A DNA stretch of 64,000 bases from Flavobacterium psychrophilum (GCA_945879625.1 CAMCVA010000006.1:1-64000); one strand, 5' to 3'. Positions 49,948 through 60,885 are shown, numbered from the stretch's first letter. A program made the numbers and translations. Notes: generated by a model not told the origin, from the sequence alone.

Positions 49948-50307
49948 ATGAAAAACGGCGTGTATAGCATATTAAAAGCTCGTTTTTTAATAAACGAAGA
50001 TGCCAACGCGACCAAAAACTGGCGCTTTATCTTGTTTGTAATTGGCTTGGCGATTCTCATGATTGCCAACACCCAGAATTACGAACAAAAGGTATTTAGA
50101 ATTGTAGCCTTAACCAATGAGGTAAAAGAACTGCGATCTGATTTTGTGAATAAACGATCTGAGTTAATGCAGCTAAAAATGGAATCTACGGTAGCCGATC
50201 AGATGCTGTTGAAGAACATCTTCCCGTCGGAAGTTCCACCCGTAAAAATATTAGTTAAAACTCCTGTTCAACGCAGTTTTTGGGATCAATTTAAACTATG
50301 GCAGTAG
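49948..50307 (+). CDS. ftsL: FtsL-like cell division protein
   Basis: A 119-residue bitopic membrane protein. A cytoplasmic N-terminus (1-25), one transmembrane helix (about 26-42, WRFILFVIGLAILMIAN) and a periplasmic coiled coil (FRIVALTNEVKELRSDFVNKRSEL). It has no strong sequence identity to E. coli FtsL; the assignment rests on topology, size and its place between rsmH and ftsI. It would bind FtsQ and recruit FtsI/FtsW. Its last bases overlap ftsI by 10. Confidence 0.85.
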   Translation: MKNGVYSILKARFLINEDANATKNWRFILFVIGLAILMIANTQNYEQKVFRIVALTNEVKELRSDFVNKRSELMQLKMESTVADQMLLKNIFPSEVPPVKILVKTPVQRSFWDQFKLWQ

Positions 50308-52280
50308 AAGTTAAACATAGCGCTGTTCGCATCTTCGTGGTGTCTTTTGCAATGTTAGCCGTTGCAGGAGCGGTCATTTTTCATTTAACCAAAATTCAGT
50401 GGACGCAAGGCGCGCATTACCGCAAACTGGCTTCCCAAAACACCGTAAAAGTCTTTAAAATCAAGGCCAATAAAGGCAATATTTATTCAGCTGACGGCAG
50501 CTTATTGGCAACTACGGTACCAAACTACAGCTTTCGTTTTGACGCGATGGCGGCCTCATCCGAAGATTTTAACGAATTTGTTAAACCCTTTTGTGATTCC
50601 TTACACCAAATTATTCGTAAGCCGGCTGCCGAATTTGAAACCAATTTGCGAAAAGCCCGTGCCCAAAAAAACAGGTACTTCCTTATTGCGCGCAACCTTT
50701 CGCACAAGCAATACCGCCGCATCAAAAAGTTGCCCTTGTCCAATGGGTTTAACATTACGGCCGAAAATTTACGTAAACACCCCATGGGCCGCATCGCCGA
50801 AAGAACCATTGGCTACGTGCGCAAAAAACCGGACAGTACGCTAGACGGCAAAGGTGTTGAATTTGCCTTCCGTCGGTATTTGGATGGGAAAGACGGCAAA
50901 GTGCTCAAGCAAAAAATTGCTCAAAATCAGTGGAAACCCATTCGTGATGTGAATGAAGTAGAACCGCACGATGGCTATGATGTGATTTCAACTATTGATG
51001 TGTATATTCAAGACATTGCACACCATGCCTTGTTGAAGCAACTCAAAGAATACGAGGCCGATCACGGTTGTGTTGTAGTGATGGAAACCAAAACGGGCTA
51101 CGTTAAAGCGATTGCCAATTTGGCTAAAGCCACCGACGGAACCTATTTCGAAGCCAATAACTACGCTATAATGGAGGCTCATGAGCCCGGATCAACCTAT
51201 AAATTGGCCGATTTGATGGCGCTGCTCGAAGATCAAAAAGTAGATACGACCGCGATATTTGATACCAAAGGCGGAAGAATACAATATGGTGATGGTTGGG
51301 TTGTTGATTCACATCCAAAAGCACAAAAAATGACTTTGGCTCTTGGCTTTGAAAATTCATTAAATACTATAATGGTTCAGGCGGTGCAAAACAACTACAA
51401 GAATGATCCCGCCAAATTTGTAAAGCATTTACAAAATTTTGGACTCACCAAACCTTTGGGAATTTCCATACAAGGAGAGGGTATTCCAACTGTTCCAGTA
51501 CCCGGATCAAAAAGCTGGAACAATCTTTCCCTGCCCTGGATGGCCTTTGGATACGGCGTACACATTACACCGCTGCAAACCTTAACTTTCTATAATGCGG
51601 TAGCCAATAATGGCGAGATGGTGAAACCGCAGTTTGTGAGTGAAATAAAAGAATACAACAAAACCATCAAACGCTTTCCGAAGCAGGTGATGAATCCCAA
51701 AATTTGTTCGGCGACTACCTTAACCAAGGTGAGAGCCATTATGCAAAATGTGGTCAAGTTTGGAACAGCCAAAAGCTTGTACTCGAAAGATTTTTCGATG
51801 GCCGGCAAAACAGGTACGGCTCAAGCCAATTATGCCCCAAATGGCGGAGCGGATAAATATTATATCTCCTCATTTGTGGGGTATTTTCCTGCCGAAGCTC
51901 CCAAATATTCGTGCATAGTAGTGGTGCATAAGCCTAAAACTACCGGAAATAATTACTACGGAGCCGATGTCGCGGGACCGGTTTTTAAACGTGTAGCTCA
52001 AAAAATATTTACCGATGCGCCCACCACCAATAAAATTGCGAATGTAAATCGAGCGACAGCCAAGCAGGATGCGCAATACAATGACTATTATAAAAAAGTC
52101 CAAGATCCCAACAACATTTTACCAAATTTAAAGGGGATGGCTGGTATGGATGCCGTGGCGCTTTTAGAAAATTGGGGATTAAAAGTAAAAGTTAACGGAA
52201 TCGGGAAGGTGAAATCCCAATCGATATCGGCAGGAACTCAAGTAAAAAAGAATACTCAGGTAACCTTAGAATTATTTTGA
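50298..52280 (+). CDS. ftsI: Septal penicillin-binding protein 3 (FtsI), with PASTA domain
   Basis: A 660-residue class B transpeptidase cross-linking septal peptidoglycan. Transmembrane anchor (about 10-30), dimerisation/pedestal domain (50-220), transpeptidase domain with STYK (nucleophile Ser299, Lys302), S-x-N in ENSLN near 350, and KTG (Lys504-Gly506). The last ~65 residues (PNLKGMAGMDAVALLENWGL...VTLELF) form one PASTA domain, as in SpoVD-like and Bacteroidota FtsI but not E. coli FtsI. murE starts at the TTG overlapping its stop (TTGA). Confidence 0.95.
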   Translation: MAVEVKHSAVRIFVVSFAMLAVAGAVIFHLTKIQWTQGAHYRKLASQNTVKVFKIKANKGNIYSADGSLLATTVPNYSFRFDAMAASSEDFNEFVKPFCDSLHQIIRKPAAEFETNLRKARAQKNRYFLIARNLSHKQYRRIKKLPLSNGFNITAENLRKHPMGRIAERTIGYVRKKPDSTLDGKGVEFAFRRYLDGKDGKVLKQKIAQNQWKPIRDVNEVEPHDGYDVISTIDVYIQDIAHHALLKQLKEYEADHGCVVVMETKTGYVKAIANLAKATDGTYFEANNYAIMEAHEPGSTYKLADLMALLEDQKVDTTAIFDTKGGRIQYGDGWVVDSHPKAQKMTLALGFENSLNTIMVQAVQNNYKNDPAKFVKHLQNFGLTKPLGISIQGEGIPTVPVPGSKSWNNLSLPWMAFGYGVHITPLQTLTFYNAVANNGEMVKPQFVSEIKEYNKTIKRFPKQVMNPKICSATTLTKVRAIMQNVVKFGTAKSLYSKDFSMAGKTGTAQANYAPNGGADKYYISSFVGYFPAEAPKYSCIVVVHKPKTTGNNYYGADVAGPVFKRVAQKIFTDAPTTNKIANVNRATAKQDAQYNDYYKKVQDPNNILPNLKGMAGMDAVALLENWGLKVKVNGIGKVKSQSISAGTQVKKNTQVTLELF

Positions 52281-53743
52281 AACAGTTAAAAGACATCTTA
52301 TACAAAGTAGCTATCGAATCGGTGATTGGTTCGACAGATTGTGCCGTTGTAAAAATCGAGTTTGATTCGCGCAAAGTTGGCCAAAACGATGTATTTGTGG
52401 CTATACGTGGGAGTTTGTCAAACGGCCACGACTTTATAGCAAAAGCAATCGAATTGGGCGCTGCAGTTATTGTTTGTGACGAATTGCCGGCCAATTTGCA
52501 AGACGGAATTACCTATGTGCAGGTAGTGGACACCAACTCTGCTCTGGCCTTTCTTTCGGCCAATTATTACAACAATCCGTCGCAGGAATTAAAATTGGTG
52601 GGTGTAACCGGCACCAACGGAAAAACTACAATTGCCTCTTTGTTGTATCAGTTATTCAAAAAAGCCGGGTATAAAGTGGGCTTGCTGTCTACGGTAACCA
52701 TTCGTGTGGATGCTGTCGAATATCACGCTACCCATACAACTCCCGATTCCTTGACCATCAATCGCTATTTGCGCGAAATGGTAGCCGCCGGCGTTGATTA
52801 TTGCTTTATGGAAGTAAGCTCGCACGGGATTCACCAAAAACGCACCGAAGCTTTGCTTTTTGCTGGTGGAATATTTACCAATTTGTCCCACGACCATTTG
52901 GATTATCATGCAACGTTTGCCGAATACCGCGACGTGAAAAAACTATTTTTTGATCAGTTGCCCAAAACGGCCTTTGCCTTAACCAATCTGGATGACAAAA
53001 ACGGCCCTGTGATGTTGCAAAACACGTTGGCGCGCAAAAAGACCTACGCCCTTAAAACCTATGCCGATTATAAAGCCCAGATTTTAGAAAATCAATTGTC
53101 GGGTTTGTTGCTCAAAATTAACGAACAAGAAGTATGGGTGCGGTTAATCGGAACCTTTAATGCCTACAACATTTTGGCCATCTACGGCACAGCGGTTGAG
53201 TTGGGCTTAGAACCCCTGGATGCTTTGCGCTGGGTTTCGGAACTCGAAAGTGTGTCTGGACGTTTTCAGTTTATCGTATCGGCCCAAGAAAAAATTACGG
53301 CCATTGTTGATTATGCCCACACGCCTGATGCCTTAGACAATGTGTTGCAAACCATCAATTCCATTCGCACCAAAAACGAACAACTCATTACCATTGTGGG
53401 TTGTGGTGGCGATCGCGACAAAACCAAACGCCCCATAATGGCCCAAATAGCGGCTCAATTTAGCGACAAGGTAATACTCACCGCAGACAATCCGCGCACC
53501 GAAGATCCCGAACAGATCTTGCGCGAAATGGAAGCCGGCATCGAGCCCCAGCACTATAAAAAATCAATGACCATTACCGACAGATTCCAAGCGATCAAAA
53601 CAGCTTGTCAATTGGCACAAGCGCATGATATTATTCTCATTGCCGGAAAAGGACACGAAACCTACCAAGAAATTCATGGGGTTCGTTACGAATTTGATGA
53701 TATGCAACACGTACAAGAATTATTAATTCAACTTCATAAATAG
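52277..53743 (+). CDS. murE: UDP-MurNAc-tripeptide ligase MurE
   Basis: A 488-residue ATP-dependent ligase that adds the third amino acid (meso-DAP in this group) to UDP-MurNAc-dipeptide. N-terminal uridine-binding domain, P-loop GVTGTNGKTTIA near 113, HTTPDSL, and C-terminal DNPRTEDP, the motif of DAP-adding MurE (lysine-adding forms differ). It starts at a TTG overlapping the ftsI stop in TTGA, the counterpart of an ATGA coupling; no in-frame ATG lies before the conserved DILYKV block. Confidence 0.94.
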   Translation: MKQLKDILYKVAIESVIGSTDCAVVKIEFDSRKVGQNDVFVAIRGSLSNGHDFIAKAIELGAAVIVCDELPANLQDGITYVQVVDTNSALAFLSANYYNNPSQELKLVGVTGTNGKTTIASLLYQLFKKAGYKVGLLSTVTIRVDAVEYHATHTTPDSLTINRYLREMVAAGVDYCFMEVSSHGIHQKRTEALLFAGGIFTNLSHDHLDYHATFAEYRDVKKLFFDQLPKTAFALTNLDDKNGPVMLQNTLARKKTYALKTYADYKAQILENQLSGLLLKINEQEVWVRLIGTFNAYNILAIYGTAVELGLEPLDALRWVSELESVSGRFQFIVSAQEKITAIVDYAHTPDALDNVLQTINSIRTKNEQLITIVGCGGDRDKTKRPIMAQIAAQFSDKVILTADNPRTEDPEQILREMEAGIEPQHYKKSMTITDRFQAIKTACQLAQAHDIILIAGKGHETYQEIHGVRYEFDDMQHVQELLIQLHK

Positions 53744-53749
53744 ACACCC

Positions 53750-54976
53750 ATGCTGTATTATTTTTTTGAATACCTGTATAAAGTAGTAGACGTTCCCGGA
53801 GCGGGCGTGTTTCAATACATCACATTTCGTTCGGCTTTGGCAGTAATTATGTCTTTACTTATTTCAACTATTTACGGAAAACGCATCATTACCTTTTTGC
53901 GCAACCAACAAGTGGGAGAAACCGTTCGTGAATTGGGATTGGCCGGTCAAAACGAAAAAGCGGGCACGCCAACCATGGGGGGATTAATCATCATTATCGC
54001 CACCTTGATTCCTGTTTTGTTGCTCACTAAACTCAACAATATTTATATCATTTTGCTCATTGTAACTACGCTTTGGATGGGCACCATTGGCTTTATTGAC
54101 GATTACATTAAAATTTTCAAAAAAGACAAACAAGGACTTAAAGGGATTTTTAAAGTGATTGGCCAAGTGGGCTTGGGTATAATTGTTGGGACTGTTTTAT
54201 ACACACATCCAGGAGTAACCATCCGAACAGACAAAGTGAATACGGTAGTGGTAAACCAATCCCAAAATGTTATTTCGGCCCTTCCCAACGAGGAAAAGTC
54301 TACTGCAACAACGATTCCTTTTTTCAAAAATAACGAATTTGATTATGCCGAATTATTGGCATGGACCGGCGAGGGCTACGATAAATGGGCTTGGTTGGTG
54401 TTTATTCCCATCGTGATTTTTATCATCACCGCTGTATCCAATGGCGCCAACCTCACCGATGGCATTGACGGACTGGCAGCAGGAACCTCGGCCATCTCGG
54501 TCTTAGCACTGGGGATTTTCACCTTTGTGTCGGGGAACATCATTTTCTCTAATTATTTGAACATTATGTATATCCCCAATTCGGGGGAAATGACCGTATT
54601 TATTGCCGCTTTTGTGGGGGCATTGGTTGGATTTTTATGGTACAATTCGTATCCCGCATCGGTATTTATGGGCGACACAGGCAGTTTAACCATAGGTGGA
54701 ATCATTGCAGTTTTGGCCATTTCGGTGCGCAAAGAACTCTTGGTGCCCTTGTTGTGTGGGATCTTTTTGGTAGAGAATTTATCGGTTATTCTGCAAGTGA
54801 GTTATTTCAAATTTACCAAAAAACGATTTGGCGAAGGCAAACGCATCTTTTTGATGTCGCCCTTGCACCACCATTACCAAAAGAAAGGCTACCACGAAAG
54901 TAAAATCGTAACCCGTTTTTGGATTGTGGGTATCGTGTTGGCCATTTTGTCTATCGTGACCTTGAAGTTACGTTAA
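53750..54976 (+). CDS. mraY: Phospho-MurNAc-pentapeptide transferase MraY
   Basis: A 408-residue ten-helix membrane enzyme that links phospho-MurNAc-pentapeptide to undecaprenyl phosphate, making lipid I. Motifs: [18 protein letters not shown] (catalytic Asp pair), [18 protein letters not shown], and [12 protein letters not shown] near the end. It is about 45 residues longer than E. coli MraY (360). The extra segment is a hydrophilic insertion (about 155-215, VNTVVVNQ to DKWAW), common in Bacteroidota. It starts six bases after murE. Confidence 0.96.
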   Translation: MLYYFFEYLYKVVDVPGAGVFQYITFRSALAVIMSLLISTIYGKRIITFLRNQQVGETVRELGLAGQNEKAGTPTMGGLIIIIATLIPVLLLTKLNNIYIILLIVTTLWMGTIGFIDDYIKIFKKDKQGLKGIFKVIGQVGLGIIVGTVLYTHPGVTIRTDKVNTVVVNQSQNVISALPNEEKSTATTIPFFKNNEFDYAELLAWTGEGYDKWAWLVFIPIVIFIITAVSNGANLTDGIDGLAAGTSAISVLALGIFTFVSGNIIFSNYLNIMYIPNSGEMTVFIAAFVGALVGFLWYNSYPASVFMGDTGSLTIGGIIAVLAISVRKELLVPLLCGIFLVENLSVILQVSYFKFTKKRFGEGKRIFLMSPLHHHYQKKGYHESKIVTRFWIVGIVLAILSIVTLKLR

Positions 54977-54989
54977 TCATAGAACCGAA

Positions 54990-56324
54990 ATGAAACGATT
55001 AGTCATATTAGGCGGAGGCGAAAGCGGAGTGGGAACAGCCATCTTGGGAAAGAAGGAAGGCTTTGACGTATTCGTGTCAGATATGGGGAAAATAAAAACG
55101 GTTTACCAAGAAGTTCTCAATAAATACGGAATTGCGTGGGAAGACCAACAGCATACCGAAGAAAAAATAGTGAACGCAACGGTTGTCATGAAAAGCCCGG
55201 GTATCCCCGACAAAGTTGAAATAGTAAGAAAATTGCATGGACTAGGTATTCCTGTGATTTCAGAGATTGAGTTTGCCGCGCCTTATACAACTGCAGTGAC
55301 AATTGGAATTACAGGAAGTAACGGAAAAACCACGACCACGATGCTCACGTATCACTTGCTCAAATCGGCAGGATTGCAAGTGGGTTTGGCGGGTAATATT
55401 GGCAAAAGTTTTGCCTGGCAAGTGGCCGAGACCGAACAAGATTATTACGTATTAGAATTGAGCAGTTTTCAGTTGGATGGTATAGTAAATTACAAGCCGC
55501 ACATCGCCGTGCTCACCAACATTAGCCCCGATCATTTAGATCGTTACGAGTACAAGTATGAGAATTACATCAATTCAAAATTTAGAATAACCATGAACCA
55601 AACCGAGCAGGATTTTCTTCTCTATGACGCCGATGACGAGGCCAGCAACGAATGGTTGAAAAACAATAAAACGAACGCCCAATTAATTCCTTTCTCGATC
55701 AGCAAAACGCTCGAAAAAGGAGCTTATTTAAACCAAAACACTATGGAAGTACACATCAACGAAGAAGAATTCATCATGGAAACCGAATACATTGCACTCG
55801 AAGGCAAGCACAACATGAAAAATGCGATGGCTGCGACCTCGGTTGCCAAGCTCATGAAAATTCGAAACGCCACTATTCGGGAGAGTTTATCCAATTTTCA
55901 AGGGGTAGAACACCGCCTAGAAAAAGTGTTGAAAATTCAAAATGTACAATACATCAACGATTCCAAAGCCACCAATGTAAACGCTACTTTTTTTGCGTTA
56001 GACAGCATGAATTCCCCAACCGTTTGGATTGTGGGTGGAGTTGATAAAGGAAATGACTACAGCGAATTGATGCCGTTGGTGCGCGAAAAAGTAAAAGCGA
56101 TTGTGTGTTTGGGTATGGATAACACCAAAATTATTGAGGCTTTTGGCAATGTGGTTGATATGGTATTAGAAGTTGACAATATGTTTGATGCCGTCAATAT
56201 GTCGGCACATTTGGCCGAGAAAGGCGATATGGTTTTGTTGTCGCCCGCCTGTGCCAGTTTTGATTTATTTGAAAACTACGAAGACCGAGGCAATCAGTTT
56301 AAAAGAGCCGTTCAAGGATTATAA
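54990..56324 (+). CDS. murD: UDP-MurNAc-L-Ala:D-Glu ligase MurD
   Basis: A 444-residue Mur ligase that adds D-glutamate to UDP-MurNAc-L-Ala. N-terminal GGGESGVG (8-15) for the uridine part, KSPGIPD near 70, P-loop GITGSNGKTTTT (about 107-118), VLTNISPDHLDRYE, and C-terminal INDSKATNVNAT and SPACASFDLFENYEDRG. It lies 13 bases behind mraY. ftsW follows after a 40-base gap, one of the largest spacers within the cluster. Confidence 0.95.
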   Translation: MKRLVILGGGESGVGTAILGKKEGFDVFVSDMGKIKTVYQEVLNKYGIAWEDQQHTEEKIVNATVVMKSPGIPDKVEIVRKLHGLGIPVISEIEFAAPYTTAVTIGITGSNGKTTTTMLTYHLLKSAGLQVGLAGNIGKSFAWQVAETEQDYYVLELSSFQLDGIVNYKPHIAVLTNISPDHLDRYEYKYENYINSKFRITMNQTEQDFLLYDADDEASNEWLKNNKTNAQLIPFSISKTLEKGAYLNQNTMEVHINEEEFIMETEYIALEGKHNMKNAMAATSVAKLMKIRNATIRESLSNFQGVEHRLEKVLKIQNVQYINDSKATNVNATFFALDSMNSPTVWIVGGVDKGNDYSELMPLVREKVKAIVCLGMDNTKIIEAFGNVVDMVLEVDNMFDAVNMSAHLAEKGDMVLLSPACASFDLFENYEDRGNQFKRAVQGL

Positions 56325-56364
56325 TGTTTAAGCGTATAATCGATTAACCGAAATAAGCACAAAA

Positions 56365-57654
56365 ATGAAGCAATTAATCAGCAGTTTAAAAGGAGATAAG
56401 GTCATTTGGACCTTCGTGGCTTTGTTGGGCCTGTTCTCGTTTATGCCGGTTTTTAGCGCCAGTAGTAACTTGGCCTATATTGGTCACGGAACGGGCAATA
56501 CCTTGGGTTATTTGGTTAAACATTTCGCCCATATTTTCATTGGATTTCTCATTATTTATGGCATTCACAAAGTGCCTTACCAATATTTCCGAACCATCGC
56601 GCGCTATCTATTACCGGTAGTTTGGTTGTTGCTGTTGTATACCTTGGCCAAAGGAACCGTGATTGCGGGAGCCAATGCCAGCCGCTGGATACAAGTGCCA
56701 TTTATAGGCATTACTTTTCAAACCTCGACCTTGGCCTTTATCGTGTTGATGATTTTTGTGGCGCGTTATTTGTCGATTACCCGCGAAACCCCCATAACAT
56801 TTAAATCTTCCTTGATCGAACTTTGGGCGCCTGTTTTTATTACCCTTGGACTCATTTTGCCTGCCAATTTTTCTACGGCGGCCTTAATGTTTACCATGGT
56901 TTTGATGTTGGTCTATGTGGGCATGTATCCGCTCAAATACATTGGAGCCATTATTGGAATTGGTTTTGCTGCCATCGCTGTCTTTGTTTTGTTGAGTCAT
57001 GCGATGCCCAATTTCAAATTATTTACTCGGGTGAAAACCTGGGAAAATCGCATCGAAAATTATATGCAACACAAACCCGGCGAAGACGATTACCAAATAA
57101 GTAAAGCCAAAACAGCCATTGCCACCGGAGGTTTATACGGGTTGGGACCCGGAAAAAGCGTGCAAAAAAACTTTCTGCCGCAATCCTCCTCCGATTTCAT
57201 CTACGCGATTATTGTAGAAGAGTATGGTTTGGCTGGCGGATTGGGTGTAATGGCCTTGTATATTTTATTGTTCATCCGCTTTATTATCGCAGCCCAAAAA
57301 GCCAATACCAAATTTGGTCAATTGGTGGTTGTGGGCTTGGGATTCCCAATCATATTTCAGGCTTTAACCAATATGGCTGTGGCGGTAGATATGTTGCCGG
57401 TTACGGGTCAGCCCTTGCCGCTCATCAGTAGTGGAGGTAGTTCCATTTGGATGACCTGTATTGCCTTGGGCATCATTATAGGCGTAACCAAAAAAGAAGA
57501 AGAAATTGCCGAAGAACAAGCCGAAAAAGAACGACGCGAAGAAGCGTTGCGTCGCATGATTGACGCGCAAATTGCCCGCGAAGAAGCTGCAGAAGCTGCT
57601 TTATTGGCCGAAGAAAATTATTCGATAATCGATCATTCAACTGTAAAAGAATAA
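56365..57654 (+). CDS. ftsW: Septal peptidoglycan polymerase FtsW (SEDS), with charged C-terminal tail
   Basis: A 429-residue SEDS glycosyltransferase with about ten transmembrane helices, the partner of FtsI. Signature blocks: [19 protein letters not shown] near 103-121 and [18 protein letters not shown] near 345. After the last helix a 53-residue tail (about 377-429) is almost all Glu, Ala, Arg and Lys and predicts as a charged helix ([20 protein letters not shown]). E. coli FtsW lacks such a tail. murG starts one base after the stop. Confidence 0.95.
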   Translation: MKQLISSLKGDKVIWTFVALLGLFSFMPVFSASSNLAYIGHGTGNTLGYLVKHFAHIFIGFLIIYGIHKVPYQYFRTIARYLLPVVWLLLLYTLAKGTVIAGANASRWIQVPFIGITFQTSTLAFIVLMIFVARYLSITRETPITFKSSLIELWAPVFITLGLILPANFSTAALMFTMVLMLVYVGMYPLKYIGAIIGIGFAAIAVFVLLSHAMPNFKLFTRVKTWENRIENYMQHKPGEDDYQISKAKTAIATGGLYGLGPGKSVQKNFLPQSSSDFIYAIIVEEYGLAGGLGVMALYILLFIRFIIAAQKANTKFGQLVVVGLGFPIIFQALTNMAVAVDMLPVTGQPLPLISSGGSSIWMTCIALGIIIGVTKKEEEIAEEQAEKERREEALRRMIDAQIAREEAAEAALLAEENYSIIDHSTVKE

Positions 57655-57655
57655 G

Positions 57656-58753
57656 ATGACAACCTTGCGATTTATAATTAGCGGAGGCGGAACTGGCGGG
57701 CATATTTACCCGGCCATTGCCATTGCCAACGCCTTAAAATTGCGATTTCCCTCAGCCGAGTTTTTGTTTGTGGGTGCCCAAGATAAAATGGAAATGCAAA
57801 AAGTACCGCAAGCAGGCTATGCCATTCAAGGATTGTGGATTGCAGGTTTGCAACGCAAATTAACCCTAGACAACGTGCTATTTCCGTTCAAGTTATTGAG
57901 CAGTTTGTGGAAATCCAGTTGCATTTTACGAAAATTTAAACCCGATGTGGTTATTGGCACCGGCGGATTTGCTAGCGGACCTTTGTTGCAAATGGCCAAC
58001 AGTCGTGGCATTCCAACCCTGATTCAAGAACAAAATTCCTATCCGGGCATTACCAATAAATTACTGAGTAAAAAAGCGAGCAAAATTTGCGTGGCCTACG
58101 ATCAGTTGGAACGCTTTTTCCCGGCATCCAAATTGGTATTCACCGGAAATCCGGTGCGGCAAGATTTAGTCGATGTGCATGCCAATCGAACAGCCGCACT
58201 CACTCATTTTACTCTTGATCCAACTAAGAAAACGGTGTTAATTTTAGGCGGAAGCCTAGGTGCTCGTCGCTTGAATCAGTTGGTCGAAAAAGAATTAGAT
58301 TTTTTCGCGAGTCAAGGACTTCAAGTCTATTGGCAATGTGGAAAATTATATTGGGAACAGTACCAAAAATACAATGCCCAAGGCGGCGTGCAGGTGGTGG
58401 CCTTCATCGATCGTATGGATTTGATTTATGCCGCAGCCGATTTTGTGATATCCCGCGCGGGAGCATCCTCGGTGTCGGAGTTGTGTTTGGTGGGGAAACC
58501 CACACTGTTTATTCCGTCGCCCAATGTAGCCGAAGATCACCAGACCAAAAATGCCCAAGCTGTAGTGTCTCAAGAAGGAGCATTACTGTTGAAAGAAAGT
58601 GAATTGGACACCAAATTTGAAACAGTATTTGGAGAATTAATTGCAGATGAATCGCTGCAAAACAAATTGAGTGCCAACATCCAAAAACTAGCCAAGCCAA
58701 ACGCGACAGCAGCAATCGTAGAAGAAATCGTCAAACTCATTAAGCAATCATAA
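57656..58753 (+). CDS. murG: UDP-GlcNAc:lipid I GlcNAc transferase MurG
   Basis: A 365-residue GT28 glycosyltransferase at the cytoplasmic membrane face that turns lipid I into lipid [17 protein letters not shown] (10-24), second G-rich loop GTGGFASGP near 101, [11 protein letters not shown] near 196, and [19 protein letters not shown] near 263. Length matches E. coli MurG (355). Stop of ftsW and this ATG are separated by one base. Confidence 0.96.
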   Translation: MTTLRFIISGGGTGGHIYPAIAIANALKLRFPSAEFLFVGAQDKMEMQKVPQAGYAIQGLWIAGLQRKLTLDNVLFPFKLLSSLWKSSCILRKFKPDVVIGTGGFASGPLLQMANSRGIPTLIQEQNSYPGITNKLLSKKASKICVAYDQLERFFPASKLVFTGNPVRQDLVDVHANRTAALTHFTLDPTKKTVLILGGSLGARRLNQLVEKELDFFASQGLQVYWQCGKLYWEQYQKYNAQGGVQVVAFIDRMDLIYAAADFVISRAGASSVSELCLVGKPTLFIPSPNVAEDHQTKNAQAVVSQEGALLLKESELDTKFETVFGELIADESLQNKLSANIQKLAKPNATAAIVEEIVKLIKQS

Positions 58754-58784
58754 CCAACTAAATTAGCTAAAGACAACATACAAA

Positions 58785-60140
58785 ATGAATATCAACCAAC
58801 TACAAAACGTCTATTTTATTGGGATCGGCGGCATCGGAATGAGTGCCTTGGCTCGGTATTTTAAACACATAGGCAAAGAAGTGGTGGGGTATGATAAATC
58901 GGCAACACTACTCACGGATGAATTGATTTCCGAAGGAATTGCCATTCATTTTGAAGATAATATTGCACAGATTCCCACTCATTTTTATACCGAAAACACC
59001 TTGGTTGTGGTTACGCCGGCCGTGCCAGTTACCCATGCCGAATGGAACTATTTTGTGGAACGCGAGTATGCAATCAAAAAAAGAGCCGAGGTATTGGGAT
59101 TAATTACCCAAGACACCTACACTTTTGCGGTGGCTGGAACCCACGGAAAAACCACTACTTCTGCTATTTTAGGCCATATTTTGTTTGAAAGCGGGGTTGA
59201 TGTAACGGCATTTGTGGGCGGTATAGTAGAGAATTATGAATCCAATTTAATCGGCCGCGGAAAAACAGTAACTGTGGTCGAGGCCGATGAATTTGATCGT
59301 TCGTTTTTACACTTGCATCCCAATATGGCTTGCGTAACCTCGACCGATGCCGATCATTTGGATATTTATGGCGATGCCTCATCGATAGAAGCTTCCTTTC
59401 AAGAATTTGCAGATAAAATTACCGACAAATCCAATTTGTTTGTGGCGACTGGTTTGCCCATAGAAGGCACTGTAGTCGCAGTAAATCAAGTTGCAGCTTA
59501 CCGCGCTTGTGAGGTGCGAATCGAAAATGGCGCCTACGTGTTTGATGTACAAACACCTACCGAATTGCTCCGTGATTTGCATTTTAGTTTGCCGGGCACA
59601 CACAATCTAACCAATGCCTTGATGGCCTTGGCGATGGCCAAAAATTATGGCGTTTCAAGTGAAAATATAGCCCGTGCCTTGCAGTCGTTTCGGGGTATTC
59701 GCCGACGTTTTTCGTTTCAGATTAAAACGAATGACTTGGTATATATCGACGATTATGCACACCACCCCACCGAAATTAATGCGGTGCATCAGGCGGTGCG
59801 GGAATTGTATCCTAGCAAAAAAGTATTGGCTGTTTTTCAGCCGCATTTATTCAGTAGAACACAAGATTTTGGAGCTGATTTTGCTGAAAGTTTGAGCCAG
59901 TTTGATCGGATCATTGTATTGGAAATTTATCCAGCACGGGAATTGCCTATTGCCGGAATAGATGCTCAATGGTTGTGCAATCAGATTGAAAATCCAAACA
60001 AAGCTATTGTTGCAAAATCAGATTTAATTGCCCAAATCTGTGCTGCCCAAGAATCGGTTATCGTAACGATTGGCGCAGGCGATATTGGCGAAATGGTGAA
60101 GGAAATAAAAACGGCATTAGAACAAAAAAGTAGAACCTAA
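58785..60140 (+). CDS. murC: UDP-MurNAc:L-Ala ligase MurC
   Basis: A 451-residue Mur ligase, first of the peptide-adding steps. N-terminal IGIGGIGMSALA (10-21), P-loop AGTHGKTTTSA (about 116-126), EADEFDRSFL, ATP/substrate block IDDYAHHPTEI and C-terminal GAGDIGEM. Slightly shorter than E. coli MurC (491). It follows murG after 31 bases and precedes ftsQ by 13. Confidence 0.96.
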   Translation: MNINQLQNVYFIGIGGIGMSALARYFKHIGKEVVGYDKSATLLTDELISEGIAIHFEDNIAQIPTHFYTENTLVVVTPAVPVTHAEWNYFVEREYAIKKRAEVLGLITQDTYTFAVAGTHGKTTTSAILGHILFESGVDVTAFVGGIVENYESNLIGRGKTVTVVEADEFDRSFLHLHPNMACVTSTDADHLDIYGDASSIEASFQEFADKITDKSNLFVATGLPIEGTVVAVNQVAAYRACEVRIENGAYVFDVQTPTELLRDLHFSLPGTHNLTNALMALAMAKNYGVSSENIARALQSFRGIRRRFSFQIKTNDLVYIDDYAHHPTEINAVHQAVRELYPSKKVLAVFQPHLFSRTQDFGADFAESLSQFDRIIVLEIYPARELPIAGIDAQWLCNQIENPNKAIVAKSDLIAQICAAQESVIVTIGAGDIGEMVKEIKTALEQKSRT

Positions 60141-60153
60141 AACTGACCTCGCG

Positions 60154-60882
60154 ATGCGTACTTTTTTTAATTGGACAAACCTGCGATTAGGGCTCATGAT
60201 AGCCTTAGTGATTTTCCTATTTTCGTTTACGTCAATTCGCAACGAATCTAGGAAAATAAGGGGTTCAGCTGTTTTTTTTGTTGAAGATAATTCGCTTTTC
60301 ATTAAACAAGAATCGGTTAATAAATTGTTAATAGAAAATAAAACACAGGCCTCAGCCATTGAAAAAGTTACGTTAGATTTGAACAAGTTGGAAAAATCCA
60401 TAGCCCAGAATCCAATGATTGAAAAATCAGAAGTTTATGTGAGTATCGATGGAATTTTGACGGCCAAAGTGGAGCAAAAAACACCCATAGCCCGTGTTTT
60501 TGATGCTTCAAGTTCTTATTATATTGACTATCACGGTAGGAAAATGCCTTTGTCAGAAGAGTTCACGGCACGCGTGCCCGTAGTGTCGGGAATAACCACC
60601 CCCAAATCGCTTCAGCAAATCGTTCCAGTACTGCAATATATTTTCAAAGATCCTTTTCTGAAGAAAAATATTATTGGAGTAGAACTGGTTCCTGTTTCGG
60701 GTTTGCGCATGCTCAATCGAAATTACGATTACGAGATTGAGTTTGGAAAGCCGATGCGCATTGATAGTAAGTTTACCTGTTACAAGGCCTATTTTCAGAA
60801 GGCGGTTTTAGATAACAGTTTAACCAAGTATAAGAGAATTAATTTAAAGTTTACGCAACAAGTGGTTTGCATAAAAAAATAG
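60154..60882 (+). CDS. ftsQ: Cell division protein FtsQ/DivIB
   Basis: A 242-residue bitopic divisome protein. One transmembrane helix (about 9-25, LRLGLMIALVIFLFSF), then a POTRA-like region (26-105: GSAVFFVEDN to AKVEQKTPIARVF) and a beta domain (106-235) ending with YKRINLKFTQQVVCIKK. Assignment rests on topology, the VEQKTPIARV block and position between murC and ftsA. It would form a complex with FtsL. ftsA starts three bases after its stop. Confidence 0.9.
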   Translation: MRTFFNWTNLRLGLMIALVIFLFSFTSIRNESRKIRGSAVFFVEDNSLFIKQESVNKLLIENKTQASAIEKVTLDLNKLEKSIAQNPMIEKSEVYVSIDGILTAKVEQKTPIARVFDASSSYYIDYHGRKMPLSEEFTARVPVVSGITTPKSLQQIVPVLQYIFKDPFLKKNIIGVELVPVSGLRMLNRNYDYEIEFGKPMRIDSKFTCYKAYFQKAVLDNSLTKYKRINLKFTQQVVCIKK

Positions 60883-60885
60883 CAT

